Assembly (NCBI GenBank): GCA_959605945.1
Contig: CAUHGY010000003.1
Coordinates: 1-51,777, forward strand
Direction of reading: 5' to 3'
DNA length: 51,777 nucleotides
Origin: an uncultured Clostridia bacterium
Lineage (GTDB): Bacteria; Bacillota; Clostridia; Christensenellales; Borkfalkiaceae
Below the pieces are notes generated by a model that did no database searches, had not been told where the DNA came from, and saw only the letters and a list, made by a program, of their open reading frames with translations. Every line of letters starts with the position of its first letter. Position 1 is the first letter of the stretch. Of this stretch, positions 1-7,303 are shown piece by piece. The translations under genes were made by a program, and so were the position numbers.

Positions 1-168
1 TTAAAGTCTCAGTTTAAACCCTTACTAGATAACTTATTTCTCAATAGAAATTCATCTATTTTATCTAAAGATAGTGAAGGTTTAAAATCCTTTTATAATT
101 TGGACAAAAAAACTGGTCAGTGGGCTTATGAAAATGAAATAAAAAAAATTAGACACAAAAACGCATAA
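1..168 (+). CDS. C-terminal fragment of an unknown AT-rich gene
   Basis: Frame 1 is open from the window edge to a TAA at 166-168, giving 55 residues that end in ...RHKNA. The start lies outside the window. The product is lysine- and asparagine-rich and I do not recognise it. Codon use is strongly A/T-biased (AAA, AAT, TTA, AGA), unlike the GC-richer genes that follow, and the open frame is followed at once by a good terminator. The composition suggests a recently acquired or accessory gene such as a restriction, phage or mobile-element component, but the fragment is too short to decide. Confidence 0.5.
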   Translation, partial: LKSQFKPLLDNLFLNRNSSILSKDSEGLKSFYNLDKKTGQWAYENEIKKIRHKNA

Positions 169-188
169 TAAAATTAAAATAAAACGCC

Positions 189-225
189 GCCGTTCCGCTA
201 AAATATGCGGAACGGCGCCTTTTTA
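189..225 (+). terminator. Rho-independent terminator
   Basis: A perfect 10-bp stem (GCCGTTCCGC at 189-198, GCGGAACGGC at 207-216) with an 8-nt loop is followed by GCC and five T residues. It ends the AT-rich gene fragment. The 128 bases from here to 353 show no gene. Confidence 0.85.
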
Positions 226-353
226 TTTAAACGTCATAATAATCGAACCGATATGTTTCGGAATTTGTTTCCGCAACTGATAATCGGATGATAAAGCGAA
301 GGCAGTGCTTTTTTGCACCGCGGCATGTAAAATATTAATATATTTTGAGATTG

Positions 354-857
354 CTATTTCTTTTCAATCTGTTTTATGTTCCCGCAGTAAGGGCAGACGG
401 GACTCACTTCGCTTATTTTGTAGGAAAAAGGTGCGCCGCAGAAGTCGCATTTAACTGTAATTTCGCGTTCGTTCATGGCTTTTTCGTTATTCGGGTAAAC
501 ATTGTCGCCGTCCCTGACGTAGCCGATCAGATAACCTTTGTTAAAACATGTAGTCAGCGTGTTGCGGACTGTATTTTCGTCTTGCTGCAACTGTGCGGAT
601 ATTTTCTGAACGGTGTAAAGATGTTCTTCGGTGACTGCAAAAACCACGCGTTTAAGTTTGTTCTTTTCGGCAAAACCCACCCAGGCAACGGGCGTTCCGT
701 AAAAGCCGATAACGGTGCATACGATACCCGCCACCATCAGGATGGTCAAGCCTGAAATCGCGCCGAATACGATCGCCGGAATACCGCCGACCAGCATTAC
801 AGTTAATAAAATTGCGATAAACAAAGATTTGTTCACTGCTTTGTTGATATATTTCAT
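354..857 (-). CDS. Small membrane protein with C-terminal zinc ribbon
   Basis: The 167-residue product has two hydrophobic helices near the N-terminus (about residues 11-31 and 33-54), a helical middle section (about 71-120) that looks like a winged-helix fold, and a C-terminal zinc ribbon with Cys137-x2-Cys140 and Cys155-x2-Cys158. The likely topology is a membrane anchor with a cytoplasmic zinc-ribbon tail. An AGAGGT ribosome site precedes the ATG. I recognise no named family. The architecture suggests a sensory or scaffold role rather than an enzyme. It is a single-gene unit with its own promoter. Confidence 0.75.
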   Translation of the reverse strand: MKYINKAVNKSLFIAILLTVMLVGGIPAIVFGAISGLTILMVAGIVCTVIGFYGTPVAWVGFAEKNKLKRVVFAVTEEHLYTVQKISAQLQQDENTVRNTLTTCFNKGYLIGYVRDGDNVYPNNEKAMNEREITVKCDFCGAPFSYKISEVSPVCPYCGNIKQIEKK

Positions 858-877
858 ATATACCTCTTATTTATAAC

Positions 878-907
878 ATTATATCAAAAGCATTTCAAAT
901 ATGTCAA
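878..907 (-). promoter_or_regulatory. SigA-type promoter of the zinc-ribbon membrane protein
   Basis: On the minus strand TTGACA (902-907) and TATAAT (878-883) are separated by 18 bp, 20 bp upstream of the ATG at 857. Confidence 0.7.
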
Positions 908-993
908 ATAAAAATATTCGGTGGTTTTTTCTTTTCCGGTATAAAAAAACTGCGGCCGGGCAAAATCGTATTATAAAAAATCGGAGGTTGTTT

Positions 994-1182
994 ATGGCAG
1001 GAAATATGCTGACCACAAAAGAAGCCGCGCTTATTTCGGACCTTTTAACTTACGAAGAAAGTGCGTGCAAAAAAGCTAGACTTTATTCGAGAACGCTGAC
1101 GGATAAAAACGTTGCGGAACAGCTCGGCAAAATAGCCGATAATCATCAGAGACGCTTCAATGCGCTTTTTGATATGCTGTGA
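994..1182 (+). CDS. Small spore-coat-like protein, partner of CotF-like protein
   Basis: The 62-residue product begins at ATG 994, 6 bp after a clear GGAGG. An upstream in-frame ATG at 901 lacks a ribosome site and adds a basic tail atypical of the family. The protein is one or two amphipathic helices (LLTYEESACKKARLYS, then a DNHQRRFNALF segment), typical of the short proteins encoded next to CotF-type coat proteins in Clostridia. It ends 9 bp before the next start, so the two are co-transcribed. By family, the role is in the spore coat or its assembly in the mother cell. No convincing sporulation sigma-factor promoter could be picked out upstream. Confidence 0.7.
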   Translation: MAGNMLTTKEAALISDLLTYEESACKKARLYSRTLTDKNVAEQLGKIADNHQRRFNALFDML

Positions 1183-1191
1183 GGTGCCGCT

Positions 1192-1482
1192 ATGAATACA
1201 AGTTATAAAGCCGAAGTTACGCTCAACGAGAAGGATTCTTTGCAGGACCTTTTGAATATAGAAAAAAGCATGGTCAAACTTTACGCTACGGCTATAACCG
1301 AAGGTTGCAGCCGGGGATTCAGGACGCTTGTTAAAGAAATCCTGAACGAGACCGTTGAAGATCAGATGAACGTTTTTTTGCAGATGACCGAGCTTGGATA
1401 TTACAAGGTGGAATCGGCGCCCGAAAGCACGCTCAATGAGCAAAGGGAGAAATTCGTTAAGGTCAAAAATCAACTCTGCTGA
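1192..1482 (+). CDS. CotF-like spore coat protein
   Basis: The 96-residue product is almost entirely one coat-F domain, a ferritin-like helical hairpin. Family-like segments are DLLNIEKSMVKLYATAITE and LNETVEDQMNVFLQMTELGYY, where the GYY/GWY-type end is typical. CotF-type proteins are layered on the spore during late sporulation. The gene follows its 62-residue partner by 9 bp and is probably translationally coupled. It is one of the two best signs in the window that this organism sporulates, the other being the SpoIIQ-like protein. Confidence 0.8.
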   Translation: MNTSYKAEVTLNEKDSLQDLLNIEKSMVKLYATAITEGCSRGFRTLVKEILNETVEDQMNVFLQMTELGYYKVESAPESTLNEQREKFVKVKNQLC

Positions 1483-1510
1483 TAAAAGATAAATCAGATT
1501 AAAAGTATCC

Positions 1511-1542
1511 GTTTAAGCCCGGGCAAACAGCCGGGCTTAAAC
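1511..1542. terminator. 12-bp perfect hairpin after the coat genes
   Basis: GTTTAAGCCCGG (1511-1522) pairs exactly with CCGGGCTTAAAC (1531-1542) around an 8-nt loop. No T-run follows on either side, so it may terminate weakly or act as a 3' stability element. Nothing else is visible up to 1719. Confidence 0.45.
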
Positions 1543-1719
1543 ACTCGCTTGAACCGGATATTAAAAAACGCCGTTTTGCTCCGTTTAAGGCTGTTTGATA
1601 AGTTTTACAATTCAATGCCTTATCGGATCATAAAAAACCGACAGTTTAACCGGCGCCGTTAATGATTATAAATCAAAAATTATTCATCGCAAAAGATCGG
1701 ATCATTAAAATCAAAGAGG

Positions 1720-2454
1720 TCAGACGACGGTTTCCGCGTATTCGCCAGGCGGAAGGCCGTATTTTAACTTGAAAGCATTGCAAAACGCTGCGGGCGTGGA
1801 AAAATGCAACAGGTTGCTTATATCCTTGCATCGCTTGCCTTCGGCTAAGTATTTTACAGACAGTTCCAACCGCCTGTCGTTATAATATTCCATAGGGGCG
1901 GCGCCGTATTCTTTTTTGAAAACTCTGTTTATATGTGCCTTTGAATATGCGAAACGGGTTGAAATATCTTTCAGATTTAACTTGTTTCCGGCGTTGTCGT
2001 CGATAAATTTTTTTATGCGGGTCGCGATATTTTCGGTTTCGTTTTCGGGCGGAACTTCGGCAAATATTCGGGCGAGAATAAGGTTTATTATGTCCGTAAT
2101 CAATCTTTTATCGCTGCAGGAGATATATTTGCGCAATAAAGCGGCGGCATCCGAGAGAAAACTATCGTCGCAGAGATTTATTTCGACAAGGGAAGTTACT
2201 TCGGGGAAGGTACATGCGTGAATATATGTGTGGAAAAGTTGATCGGACGGGTCGTCGTACAGTGTGAATTTTTTGCGCACGGGAAATATGTAAAGATGAT
2301 TTTTCTTTAACGGAACTGTGCCGTTTTCGTCGTTGTAAAATGCTGCGCCGTCGATCACAAGATAAATCATTGAAAAATTGACGTAAATGTTTTTATAAAA
2401 CCAATTTTTATGGGTGTATCCCTCACCCGCGCGCGAAACGTTCAAAGTAATCAT
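1720..2454 (-). CDS. AraC-family transcriptional regulator
   Basis: The product (244 residues from ATG 2454) has an N-terminal cupin-like ligand domain (about 1-140) and a C-terminal double helix-turn-helix of AraC/XylS type. The first HTH lies around LKDISTRFAYSKAHINRVFK and the second around ISNLLHFSTPAAFCNAFK, ending with the family's LPPGEY. Such proteins usually activate a neighbouring sugar-use gene on binding a sugar. It is divergent from the unknown protein at 2651, the obvious candidate target. The ATG at 2454 was preferred over an upstream TTG at 2472 because the promoter's predicted start site falls on that ATG. No Shine-Dalgarno is visible, implying a leaderless mRNA. Confidence 0.88.
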   Translation of the reverse strand: MITLNVSRAGEGYTHKNWFYKNIYVNFSMIYLVIDGAAFYNDENGTVPLKKNHLYIFPVRKKFTLYDDPSDQLFHTYIHACTFPEVTSLVEINLCDDSFLSDAAALLRKYISCSDKRLITDIINLILARIFAEVPPENETENIATRIKKFIDDNAGNKLNLKDISTRFAYSKAHINRVFKKEYGAAPMEYYNDRRLELSVKYLAEGKRCKDISNLLHFSTPAAFCNAFKLKYGLPPGEYAETVV

Positions 2455-2460
2455 GAAAAA

Positions 2461-2489
2461 AGAATAGAGCAAAATAAAGTTTTTGTCAA
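2461..2489 (-). promoter_or_regulatory. Promoter of the AraC regulator, predicted leaderless
   Basis: On the minus strand TTGACA (2484-2489) and TATTCT (2461-2466) are 17 bp apart. Only six bases separate the -10 element from ATG 2454, so transcription should begin on or next to the start codon. Confidence 0.6.
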
Positions 2490-2557
2490 ATGTATTTTAA
2501 TGCAGTCTTAGCGGGCAAGTATGTTTGTTTTTTGCAACTGTTTGATTGTTTTTCGTA

Positions 2558-2586
2558 TTGCGCGGATCTGCCGTCGGTGCTAAAAT
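2558..2586 (+). promoter_or_regulatory. Promoter of the 2651 gene
   Basis: TTGCGC (2558-2563) and TAAAAT (2581-2586) have a 17-bp spacer. The weak -35 element suits an activator-dependent promoter, and the AraC gene is transcribed away from the same 200-bp region. Confidence 0.5.
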
Positions 2587-2650
2587 ATTGTTGCCGCCGA
2601 AAAATTCTCGAAAAAAGCGGGGCGGGATAATATTATACGGAGAAAAATAT

Positions 2651-3433
2651 ATGCAGAGAGTTAAAGATAAAGTATGGATCTGGGGACATCCTCCGGCATC
2701 GTGCAACGGTTATAACGTGGGAGAAAATGCATTTGACGTTACCCCGGCGCAGGGCGCCAGATATATGGGAGCGAAAAATGTTTTTTACGTGGCGTTCGGG
2801 AATCACATGGAAATTACGGAATATGCCAAAGACGTTGACGGAATTGACAAAATAGGGCTTGCGGTAGAAAACTGGGGCGAAAAAGGTGCCGATTTGCTCG
2901 GAAAAACGCTGAGTCTTGCAAAATATTTCCCTAAGGCGGACAGACTTGTTTTTGACGATTTTTTCAATGACGACAAAGCGCCGCATCGCCTGAACTGGCA
3001 GGATTTCAGCGTTGAAAACCTGCGGGCCGTCAGAGATAAAATTCATGCCGCGGGATATGAGATGTGGGTGGTCTTGTATCAGCATCAGTGCGGCAAAAAC
3101 AAACTTCCGTACCTTGACGTGTTCGACGGCATTTCTTTCTGGTTCTGGCAGGAGCCGGACATAGCAGGTTATCATAAGAGCATTGGCTGGTTTCTGGAAA
3201 ACAGCGTCGGCAAAAAAAGACTGGTGGGATGTTATCTGTTTAATTTCGGCGGAAATTGCCCCGCAAACCCGTCTTTGGTGACTTATCAGCTGGAATGCAA
3301 CAAGTTGCTTATAAAGCGAAAAGAGATAGACGGATTGATTCTGCATAACAACGCGCTCGGCGGCATGAACCTGAAAGCATATGAAGCCGCGAAAAAATGG
3401 ATGGACGAAAATAAAAACGAAGCGATCGGGTAA
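2651..3433 (+). CDS. Uncharacterised protein, possible TIM-barrel glycoside hydrolase-like
   Basis: The 260-residue product starts at ATG 2651 behind an ACGGAG site. Longer in-frame starts upstream would run through the promoter. I cannot name the family. Visible features are alternating beta-alpha segments, a run of acidic and aromatic residues (LVFDDFFNDD, then GISFWFWQEPD), and a WVVLYQHQ strand, a pattern seen in (beta/alpha)8 enzymes acting on sugars, with Asp/Glu at strand ends. There is no signal peptide, so it is cytoplasmic. Being divergent from an AraC regulator fits carbohydrate metabolism. The enzymatic reading is an inference. Confidence 0.6.
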   Translation: MQRVKDKVWIWGHPPASCNGYNVGENAFDVTPAQGARYMGAKNVFYVAFGNHMEITEYAKDVDGIDKIGLAVENWGEKGADLLGKTLSLAKYFPKADRLVFDDFFNDDKAPHRLNWQDFSVENLRAVRDKIHAAGYEMWVVLYQHQCGKNKLPYLDVFDGISFWFWQEPDIAGYHKSIGWFLENSVGKKRLVGCYLFNFGGNCPANPSLVTYQLECNKLLIKRKEIDGLILHNNALGGMNLKAYEAAKKWMDENKNEAIG

Positions 3434-3800
3434 ATACGAACGGCGTTGAAGGATAATGGCGCAGCAAAGCCGTCAAACCGCGGTTATTTACAACATGCTT
3501 TTTCCCGCGGCCGAAACGCTGTTTTCTCTGATTTTTGATGATGAAAAGAAATAATAGCAGCGTTTTTTCGACATTTTTAAAGGAAGCGAACGAAGAAAAC
3601 GGAAAATTGTTTCTGAAAAAACAAAAACGGGTATTGACGAATGCGAAAGTTTGTATTATAATAAATTTTAATCAGGTTTCAAATTTTTTCGATGAAACTT
3701 GTGCATGCAATATAAAGCGATAAGCAAATGCCGGCTTGTCTATTTATTTGCAAAGACGGGGTTGCCCGTAAAAAGATTTAATTTTAAGGAGTGTTTTGAT
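3434..3800 (+). other. Intergenic region with dehydrogenase promoter and ~130-nt leader
   Basis: No convincing gene lies here; a 62-codon open frame at 3535 lacks a ribosome site and runs across the promoter. The region holds a strong promoter (3634-3662) and then a leader of about 130 nt up to the dehydrogenase start. I found no recognisable riboswitch or terminator in the leader, and no clear terminator for the gene ending at 3433. Confidence 0.5.
3634..3662 (+). promoter_or_regulatory. SigA-type promoter of the iron alcohol dehydrogenase
   Basis: TTGACG (3634-3639) and TATAAT (3657-3662) have a 17-bp spacer. Confidence 0.75.
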
Positions 3801-5018
3801 ATGGCAAGATTTACGTTACCCAGAGATCTCTATCACGGAAAGGGATCGCTTGAGGCGTTAAAGACGTTTAGGGGAAAAAGAGCGATGATTTGCGTGGGCG
3901 GCGGTTCGATGAAAAAGTTCGGCTTTCTCGACAGAGCAATCGCCTATCTCAAAGAAGCGGGAATGGAAGTGGAAGTATTTGAAGGAATAGAACCGGATCC
4001 TTCGGTTGAAACCGTTATGCGCGGCGCCGAAGCGATGGCAAAATTCCAACCCGATTGGATTGTAGCCATGGGCGGCGGTTCTCCCATCGACGCCGCAAAG
4101 GCAATGTGGATTAAATACGAATATCCCGAGACGACGTTCAAGGATATGTGCAAAGTTTTCGGTCTGCCTAAGCTCAGAACCAAAGCGCATTTTTGCGCAA
4201 TTCCTTCGACTTCCGGCACGGCGACGGAGGTGACGGCGTTTTCCATTATCACTGATTACAAGGATCGCATCAAATATCCCATCGCAGACTTTGAAATTAC
4301 GCCGGACGTCGCTATCGTCGACCCCGATCTGGCGGAAACGATGCCCAAAAAACTTGTGGCGCATACGGGCATGGATGCATTAACGCACGCCATTGAGGCG
4401 TATGTTTCTACGGCAAATTGCGATTATACCGATGCTTTGGCAATACACGCCATCGAGATGATCCAAAAGTATCTCGTTCCGTCATACAACGGAGACATGG
4501 AGGCGCGCGCCAAGATGCACAATGCGCAATGTCTTGCGGGACAGGCATTCTCCAATGCGCTTTTGGGTATAGTTCACTCCATGGCTCATAAAACGGGTGC
4601 GGCATTCGAAGATTACGGCGCGCACATCATTCACGGCGCCGCGAACGCAATGTATTTGCCTAAGGTCATTGCGTTTAACGCTAAAAATATCGAGGCGAAA
4701 AGACGTTACGGCGTGATTGCCGACTACATGGGGCTGGGCGGTTCGAGCGATAAGGAAAAGGTGCGCCGTCTGATTGCGTTCCTGCGCGACATGAACGACA
4801 AGCTTAACATTCCCCACTGCATTAAAAACTATGGGGCGGACAGCTATCCCTGCGAGCAGGGTTTCGTTCCCGAAGAAGTGTTCCTTGAAAGATTGCCTTC
4901 CATCGCCAAGAACGCGCTTGCCGACGCCTGCACGGGTTCAAATCCCCGCAAACCTTCGCTTAAAGATATGGAAGCATTGCTTAAATGCTGTTATTACGAC
5001 ACCGAAGTCGATTTCTGA
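3801..5018 (+). CDS. Iron-containing alcohol dehydrogenase
   Basis: The 405-residue product belongs to the group III Fe-dependent alcohol dehydrogenases, which interconvert aldehydes and alcohols with NAD(P)H in fermentation. ATG 3801 follows AAGGAGTG; a longer frame from 3699 lacks a ribosome site. Visible features: an N-terminal nucleotide-binding domain with GGGSPIDAAK at 91-100, STSGT at 136-140, and a C-terminal helical domain with metal ligands placed at Asp192, His196, His259 and His278. Length is normal for the family. Substrate cannot be read from sequence; butanol-, lactaldehyde- or propanediol-type activity is possible. It is a single-gene unit with its own promoter and terminator. 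Confidence 0.93.
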   Translation: MARFTLPRDLYHGKGSLEALKTFRGKRAMICVGGGSMKKFGFLDRAIAYLKEAGMEVEVFEGIEPDPSVETVMRGAEAMAKFQPDWIVAMGGGSPIDAAKAMWIKYEYPETTFKDMCKVFGLPKLRTKAHFCAIPSTSGTATEVTAFSIITDYKDRIKYPIADFEITPDVAIVDPDLAETMPKKLVAHTGMDALTHAIEAYVSTANCDYTDALAIHAIEMIQKYLVPSYNGDMEARAKMHNAQCLAGQAFSNALLGIVHSMAHKTGAAFEDYGAHIIHGAANAMYLPKVIAFNAKNIEAKRRYGVIADYMGLGGSSDKEKVRRLIAFLRDMNDKLNIPHCIKNYGADSYPCEQGFVPEEVFLERLPSIAKNALADACTGSNPRKPSLKDMEALLKCCYYDTEVDF

Positions 5019-5044
5019 TAAAGGATACGTTAAAAATGCTTTAA

Positions 5045-5080
5045 GGCGTCCGCGCAAACAGCGCGGACGCCGGTTTTTTC
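5045..5080 (+). terminator. Rho-independent terminator of the alcohol dehydrogenase
   Basis: GGCGTCCGCGC (5045-5055) pairs with GCGCGGACGCC (5061-5071) around an AAACA-type loop, followed by GG and six T residues. Confidence 0.9.
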
Positions 5081-5145
5081 ATAGAGTTTTAGCGGCGCAG
5101 AGGCTCTGCAAAATATGAACAATTGCAAAATGGCGCGAAATTTAC

Positions 5146-5174
5146 TTGAAAAATCGCGAAAATAGTTGTATAAT
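5146..5174 (+). promoter_or_regulatory. SigA-type promoter of queT
   Basis: TTGAAA (5146-5151) and TATAAT (5169-5174) with a 17-bp spacer place the start site near 5181, immediately before the pseudoknot described next. Confidence 0.8.
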
Positions 5175-5181
5175 ACCAAAC

Positions 5182-5294
5182 AGAAGGTTTTCGGACAACA
5201 CTTCTTTTAAAAAAACCGAAACAAAGGCAGTTTGAATAATTTTTAAACCAATCCTTTTTCGGTAAGTAAATTTTGTCCGTAAAAGGATTTTTTT
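5182..5294 (+). promoter_or_regulatory. Candidate preQ1 riboswitch with terminator expression platform
   Basis: The aptamer-like part is an H-type pseudoknot. P1 pairs AGAAG (5182-5186) with CTTCT (5201-5205). P2 pairs TTCGG in the loop (5190-5194) with CCGAA (5216-5220), and an A-rich linker (5209-5215) joins them. This is the layout of class-I preQ1 aptamers. The platform is a hairpin of AATCCTTTT (5250-5258) with AAAAGGATT (5281-5289), extended by CGG/CCG and followed by T residues up to the ATG; its 3' arm carries the AAAGGA ribosome site. The segment 5216-5227 could pair with 5253-5262 as an antiterminator that competes with P2. Ligand binding should therefore switch queT off. The pairings are seen; the ligand is inferred from the gene. 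Confidence 0.72.
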
Positions 5295-5810
5295 ATGTTT
5301 AAATTTACTACCAAAAAACTTGCAAGAGCAGGCGTCGCGGCGGGACTTTACGTTTTGCTGTCGTTAGCGGTTTTTCCGGTCGCAAGCGGCGCCGTGCAGT
5401 TCCGCGTCAGCGAAGCGCTGACCGTACTTCCGCTTATTTTTCCCGAGACTGTCGCAGGGCTTGCGGTGGGATGCGCGCTGTCGAACATTATAACGGGATG
5501 TGCGGCTATGGACGTGGTATTCGGCAGCGTCGTCACTCTGGCGGCGGCGGTCGCCACTTATTTTACAGGCAAATTTTTTCAAACAAAGGTATTAAAGATT
5601 GCCGTCGGCGGTATTTTTCCCGTCATTCTGAACGCTTTTTTGCTGCCGCTTATATGGTTCTGGTGTTACGGCGCTCTCGAATATCTTTATATCGTTCAGG
5701 TCGGATTTCTTCTCATAAGCCAGGGCGTTATCGTCTATGCGCTCGGCACGCCCGTTTTTATAGCGTGCGACAGATTGAAAACCAAAGGCTTTGCGGGATT
5801 TACCGATTAA
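5295..5810 (+). CDS. queT: QueT-family queuosine precursor transporter
   Basis: The 171-residue integral membrane protein has about five to six hydrophobic helices. It shows the QueT/DUF988 hallmarks near the N-terminus: an AxxAGLYVLL-like first helix, then QFRVSEALTVLPLIFPE. QueT is the substrate-binding membrane subunit of energy-coupling-factor transporters importing the queuosine precursor preQ1 or a relative for tRNA modification. The shared ECF energising module is not in this window. The ribosome site AAAGGA lies inside the 3' arm of the leader hairpin, so translation and transcription are both likely gated. It is monocistronic: the next gene has its own promoter. Confidence 0.92.
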   Translation: MFKFTTKKLARAGVAAGLYVLLSLAVFPVASGAVQFRVSEALTVLPLIFPETVAGLAVGCALSNIITGCAAMDVVFGSVVTLAAAVATYFTGKFFQTKVLKIAVGGIFPVILNAFLLPLIWFWCYGALEYLYIVQVGFLLISQGVIVYALGTPVFIACDRLKTKGFAGFTD

Positions 5811-5856
5811 AAAGAATTATTCCAACTCCAGGTTGGAAAAAATCTAACTTCGGTTG

Positions 5857-5885
5857 TTGTAATTTTTATACATTGTCTGTATAAT
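5857..5885 (+). promoter_or_regulatory. Promoter of the membrane-bound XRE regulator
   Basis: TTGTAA (5857-5862) and TATAAT (5880-5885) have a 17-bp spacer. Just upstream lies a short palindrome, TTCCAAC (5820-5826) with GTTGGAA (5832-5838), which could be an operator. Confidence 0.6.
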
Positions 5886-5942
5886 TGAATCGTAACGGCG
5901 GACGGCAAAACGTCGGAACGAAAATATATGAAGGAGAGTGCA

Positions 5943-6587
5943 ATGACTGAATTCGGCAAATTCTTGTATGAACTGAGAAAAGAGCGAGGGTGGACGCAGG
6001 AAACCGTTGCCGACAAGGCGGGGGTAACCAATCAGGCGGTTTCCAAATGGGAAACGGGAGAAAATTATCCGGAAACTGCCGTATTGCTTAAACTGTCTCT
6101 TTTATTCGATGTCAGCGTGGACGAACTTTTAAAGGGAAAAAGAAATGATGCCGGCATTATCGAAGCGGCGGAAACGTCCGCTGCCTCTAAAAGCAAATTT
6201 CAGTTTGCCCGTCTTGACGGGATAGTCGTTCTCATATGCGCGGCGGCATATCTCACGGTCGGATTTCTGCGTCAGGCATGGCATCCCGCATGGCTGATAT
6301 TTATTTACGGGTTTTGGCTGGCTGTCGGATTCAAAGAAATCGACAAAGTGCGTTCAGGCGTAAAAAGCGTGTGGACGGCGCTGTCTTCTTCCGTGTTTCT
6401 GCTTCTGCCGGCAATATATCTTACATGCGGTTTTGTTTGGGGATTGTGGCATCCCGCGTGGATTGTGTTTATATTCGGTTTTTTGGTTTGTATGATTTTT
6501 TCCGAAGTCGAAAAGGCGCGCGGAGAGCGCGGAAACGACGGAACAAACGGTTCGTTTCCCGAAGGCGAAGAATCGCATGACGAATAA
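5943..6587 (+). CDS. XRE-family regulator with membrane domain
   Basis: The 214-residue product starts at ATG 5943 behind AAGGAGAG; the ATG at 5928 lies upstream of that site and is rejected. Residues 1-65 form a Cro/C1-type helix-turn-helix, with the usual TNQAVSKWETGENYPE signature and a VSVDELLKG end. After a short linker come about four hydrophobic helices (roughly residues 90-190), in two similar pairs, each with a WHPAW motif. Such proteins are DNA-binding regulators tethered to the membrane, likely sensing envelope state. No partner gene is adjacent, so it may control itself or distant targets. The target is unknown. Confidence 0.85.
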   Translation: MTEFGKFLYELRKERGWTQETVADKAGVTNQAVSKWETGENYPETAVLLKLSLLFDVSVDELLKGKRNDAGIIEAAETSAASKSKFQFARLDGIVVLICAAAYLTVGFLRQAWHPAWLIFIYGFWLAVGFKEIDKVRSGVKSVWTALSSSVFLLLPAIYLTCGFVWGLWHPAWIVFIFGFLVCMIFSEVEKARGERGNDGTNGSFPEGEESHDE

Positions 6588-6635
6588 AACGCGGAATTCG
6601 GATTGTCAGCGCAATGTTGTTTTGCGATATAAAAT

Positions 6636-6679
6636 AAACGCAGAAGCCGCACTGAAAATTCAGTGCGGCTTCTGCGTTT
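6636..6679. terminator. 21-bp perfect palindrome, bidirectional terminator
   Basis: The arms AAACGCAGAAGCCGCACTGA... (6636-6656) and their exact complement (6659-6679) meet between two convergent genes. Terminal A/T tracts on both sides allow it to serve both strands. Confidence 0.8.
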
Positions 6680-6694
6680 AACTGCCGAATCGGT

Positions 6695-6910
6695 TTAATT
6701 GATGTTTCTGAAAGGACGGTAAATCGCCCATATAAATATCAGCCAGAGCGCCGAAATTCCTACAAGCGAATAAATTATCCTTGAAACGACGGCTTCCGCG
6801 CCGCTTCCGAAAATAAAAGCGACAAGGTTAAAGTCGAAAATTCCGATAAGCAACCACACGAGCGCGCCCAAAATTACAAGGCAATACGCTATTATAGAAG
6901 TGATTTTCAT
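6695..6910 (-). CDS. DUF378-family small membrane protein
   Basis: The 71-residue product has two transmembrane helices and matches the DUF378 pattern: a first helix ending in a FDFNLVAFIFG loop, then SRIIYSLVGISALWL in the second helix. A run of G residues precedes the ATG. Function is unknown for the whole family; it is a small inner-membrane protein widespread in bacteria. Confidence 0.85.
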   Translation of the reverse strand: MKITSIIAYCLVILGALVWLLIGIFDFNLVAFIFGSGAEAVVSRIIYSLVGISALWLIFIWAIYRPFRNIN

Positions 6911-6983
6911 TTTTCCCCCCGAAAGATAGTGTGTGACGAACGGAAGAATTTATGCTTTCAGGAAGAAAATCGCATTGCGAAAT

Positions 6984-7244
6984 TTACAGGAAAGCGTTTT
7001 CAAGCACCAGTTTGTCGAAGTCGATTTTTTCCACGAAATCGTCCGCTTTGAATCTGACGCAGTTATACTTGGCGTAATTGAAAAGGTGCGTTTTTATGAG
7101 CACCGGAGTGGGCACGTCGAGCGCTTCGCAAATTTCACGCAGATAGCCGTAGAAGTCCGAATAATCCATATTTTCGGTTTTTTCCAGCATAAACTGACGT
7201 AATATTTTATCTTTTTTAATTACTTTAGCCCAAATTTTTATCAT
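6984..7244 (-). CDS. Conserved small protein of unknown function
   Basis: The 86-residue soluble product starts at ATG 7244 behind GGGAG. It is charged, with no motif I can name (MIKIWAKVIKKDKILRQF... at the N-terminus). The clean start and the absence of a better frame support a real gene. It lies upstream of the DUF378 gene on the same strand, 73 bp away, and could share its transcript. Confidence 0.65.
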   Translation of the reverse strand: MIKIWAKVIKKDKILRQFMLEKTENMDYSDFYGYLREICEALDVPTPVLIKTHLFNYAKYNCVRFKADDFVEKIDFDKLVLENAFL

Positions 7245-7303
7245 AAAATCTCCCGAGCGCGATTATTGTATCATAAAGAGAGACGAAAAAGCAACATTTA
7301 TTA

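Noticed and set aside
3535..3723. Small ORF of 62 codons before the alcohol dehydrogenase
   Set aside because: No ribosome site, and it runs across the strong promoter at 3634-3662.
4926..4946. A T-loop-like GGGTTCAAATCC sequence resembling a tRNA
   Set aside because: It lies inside the alcohol dehydrogenase coding frame, with no anticodon arm, acceptor stem or CCA-like end around it.
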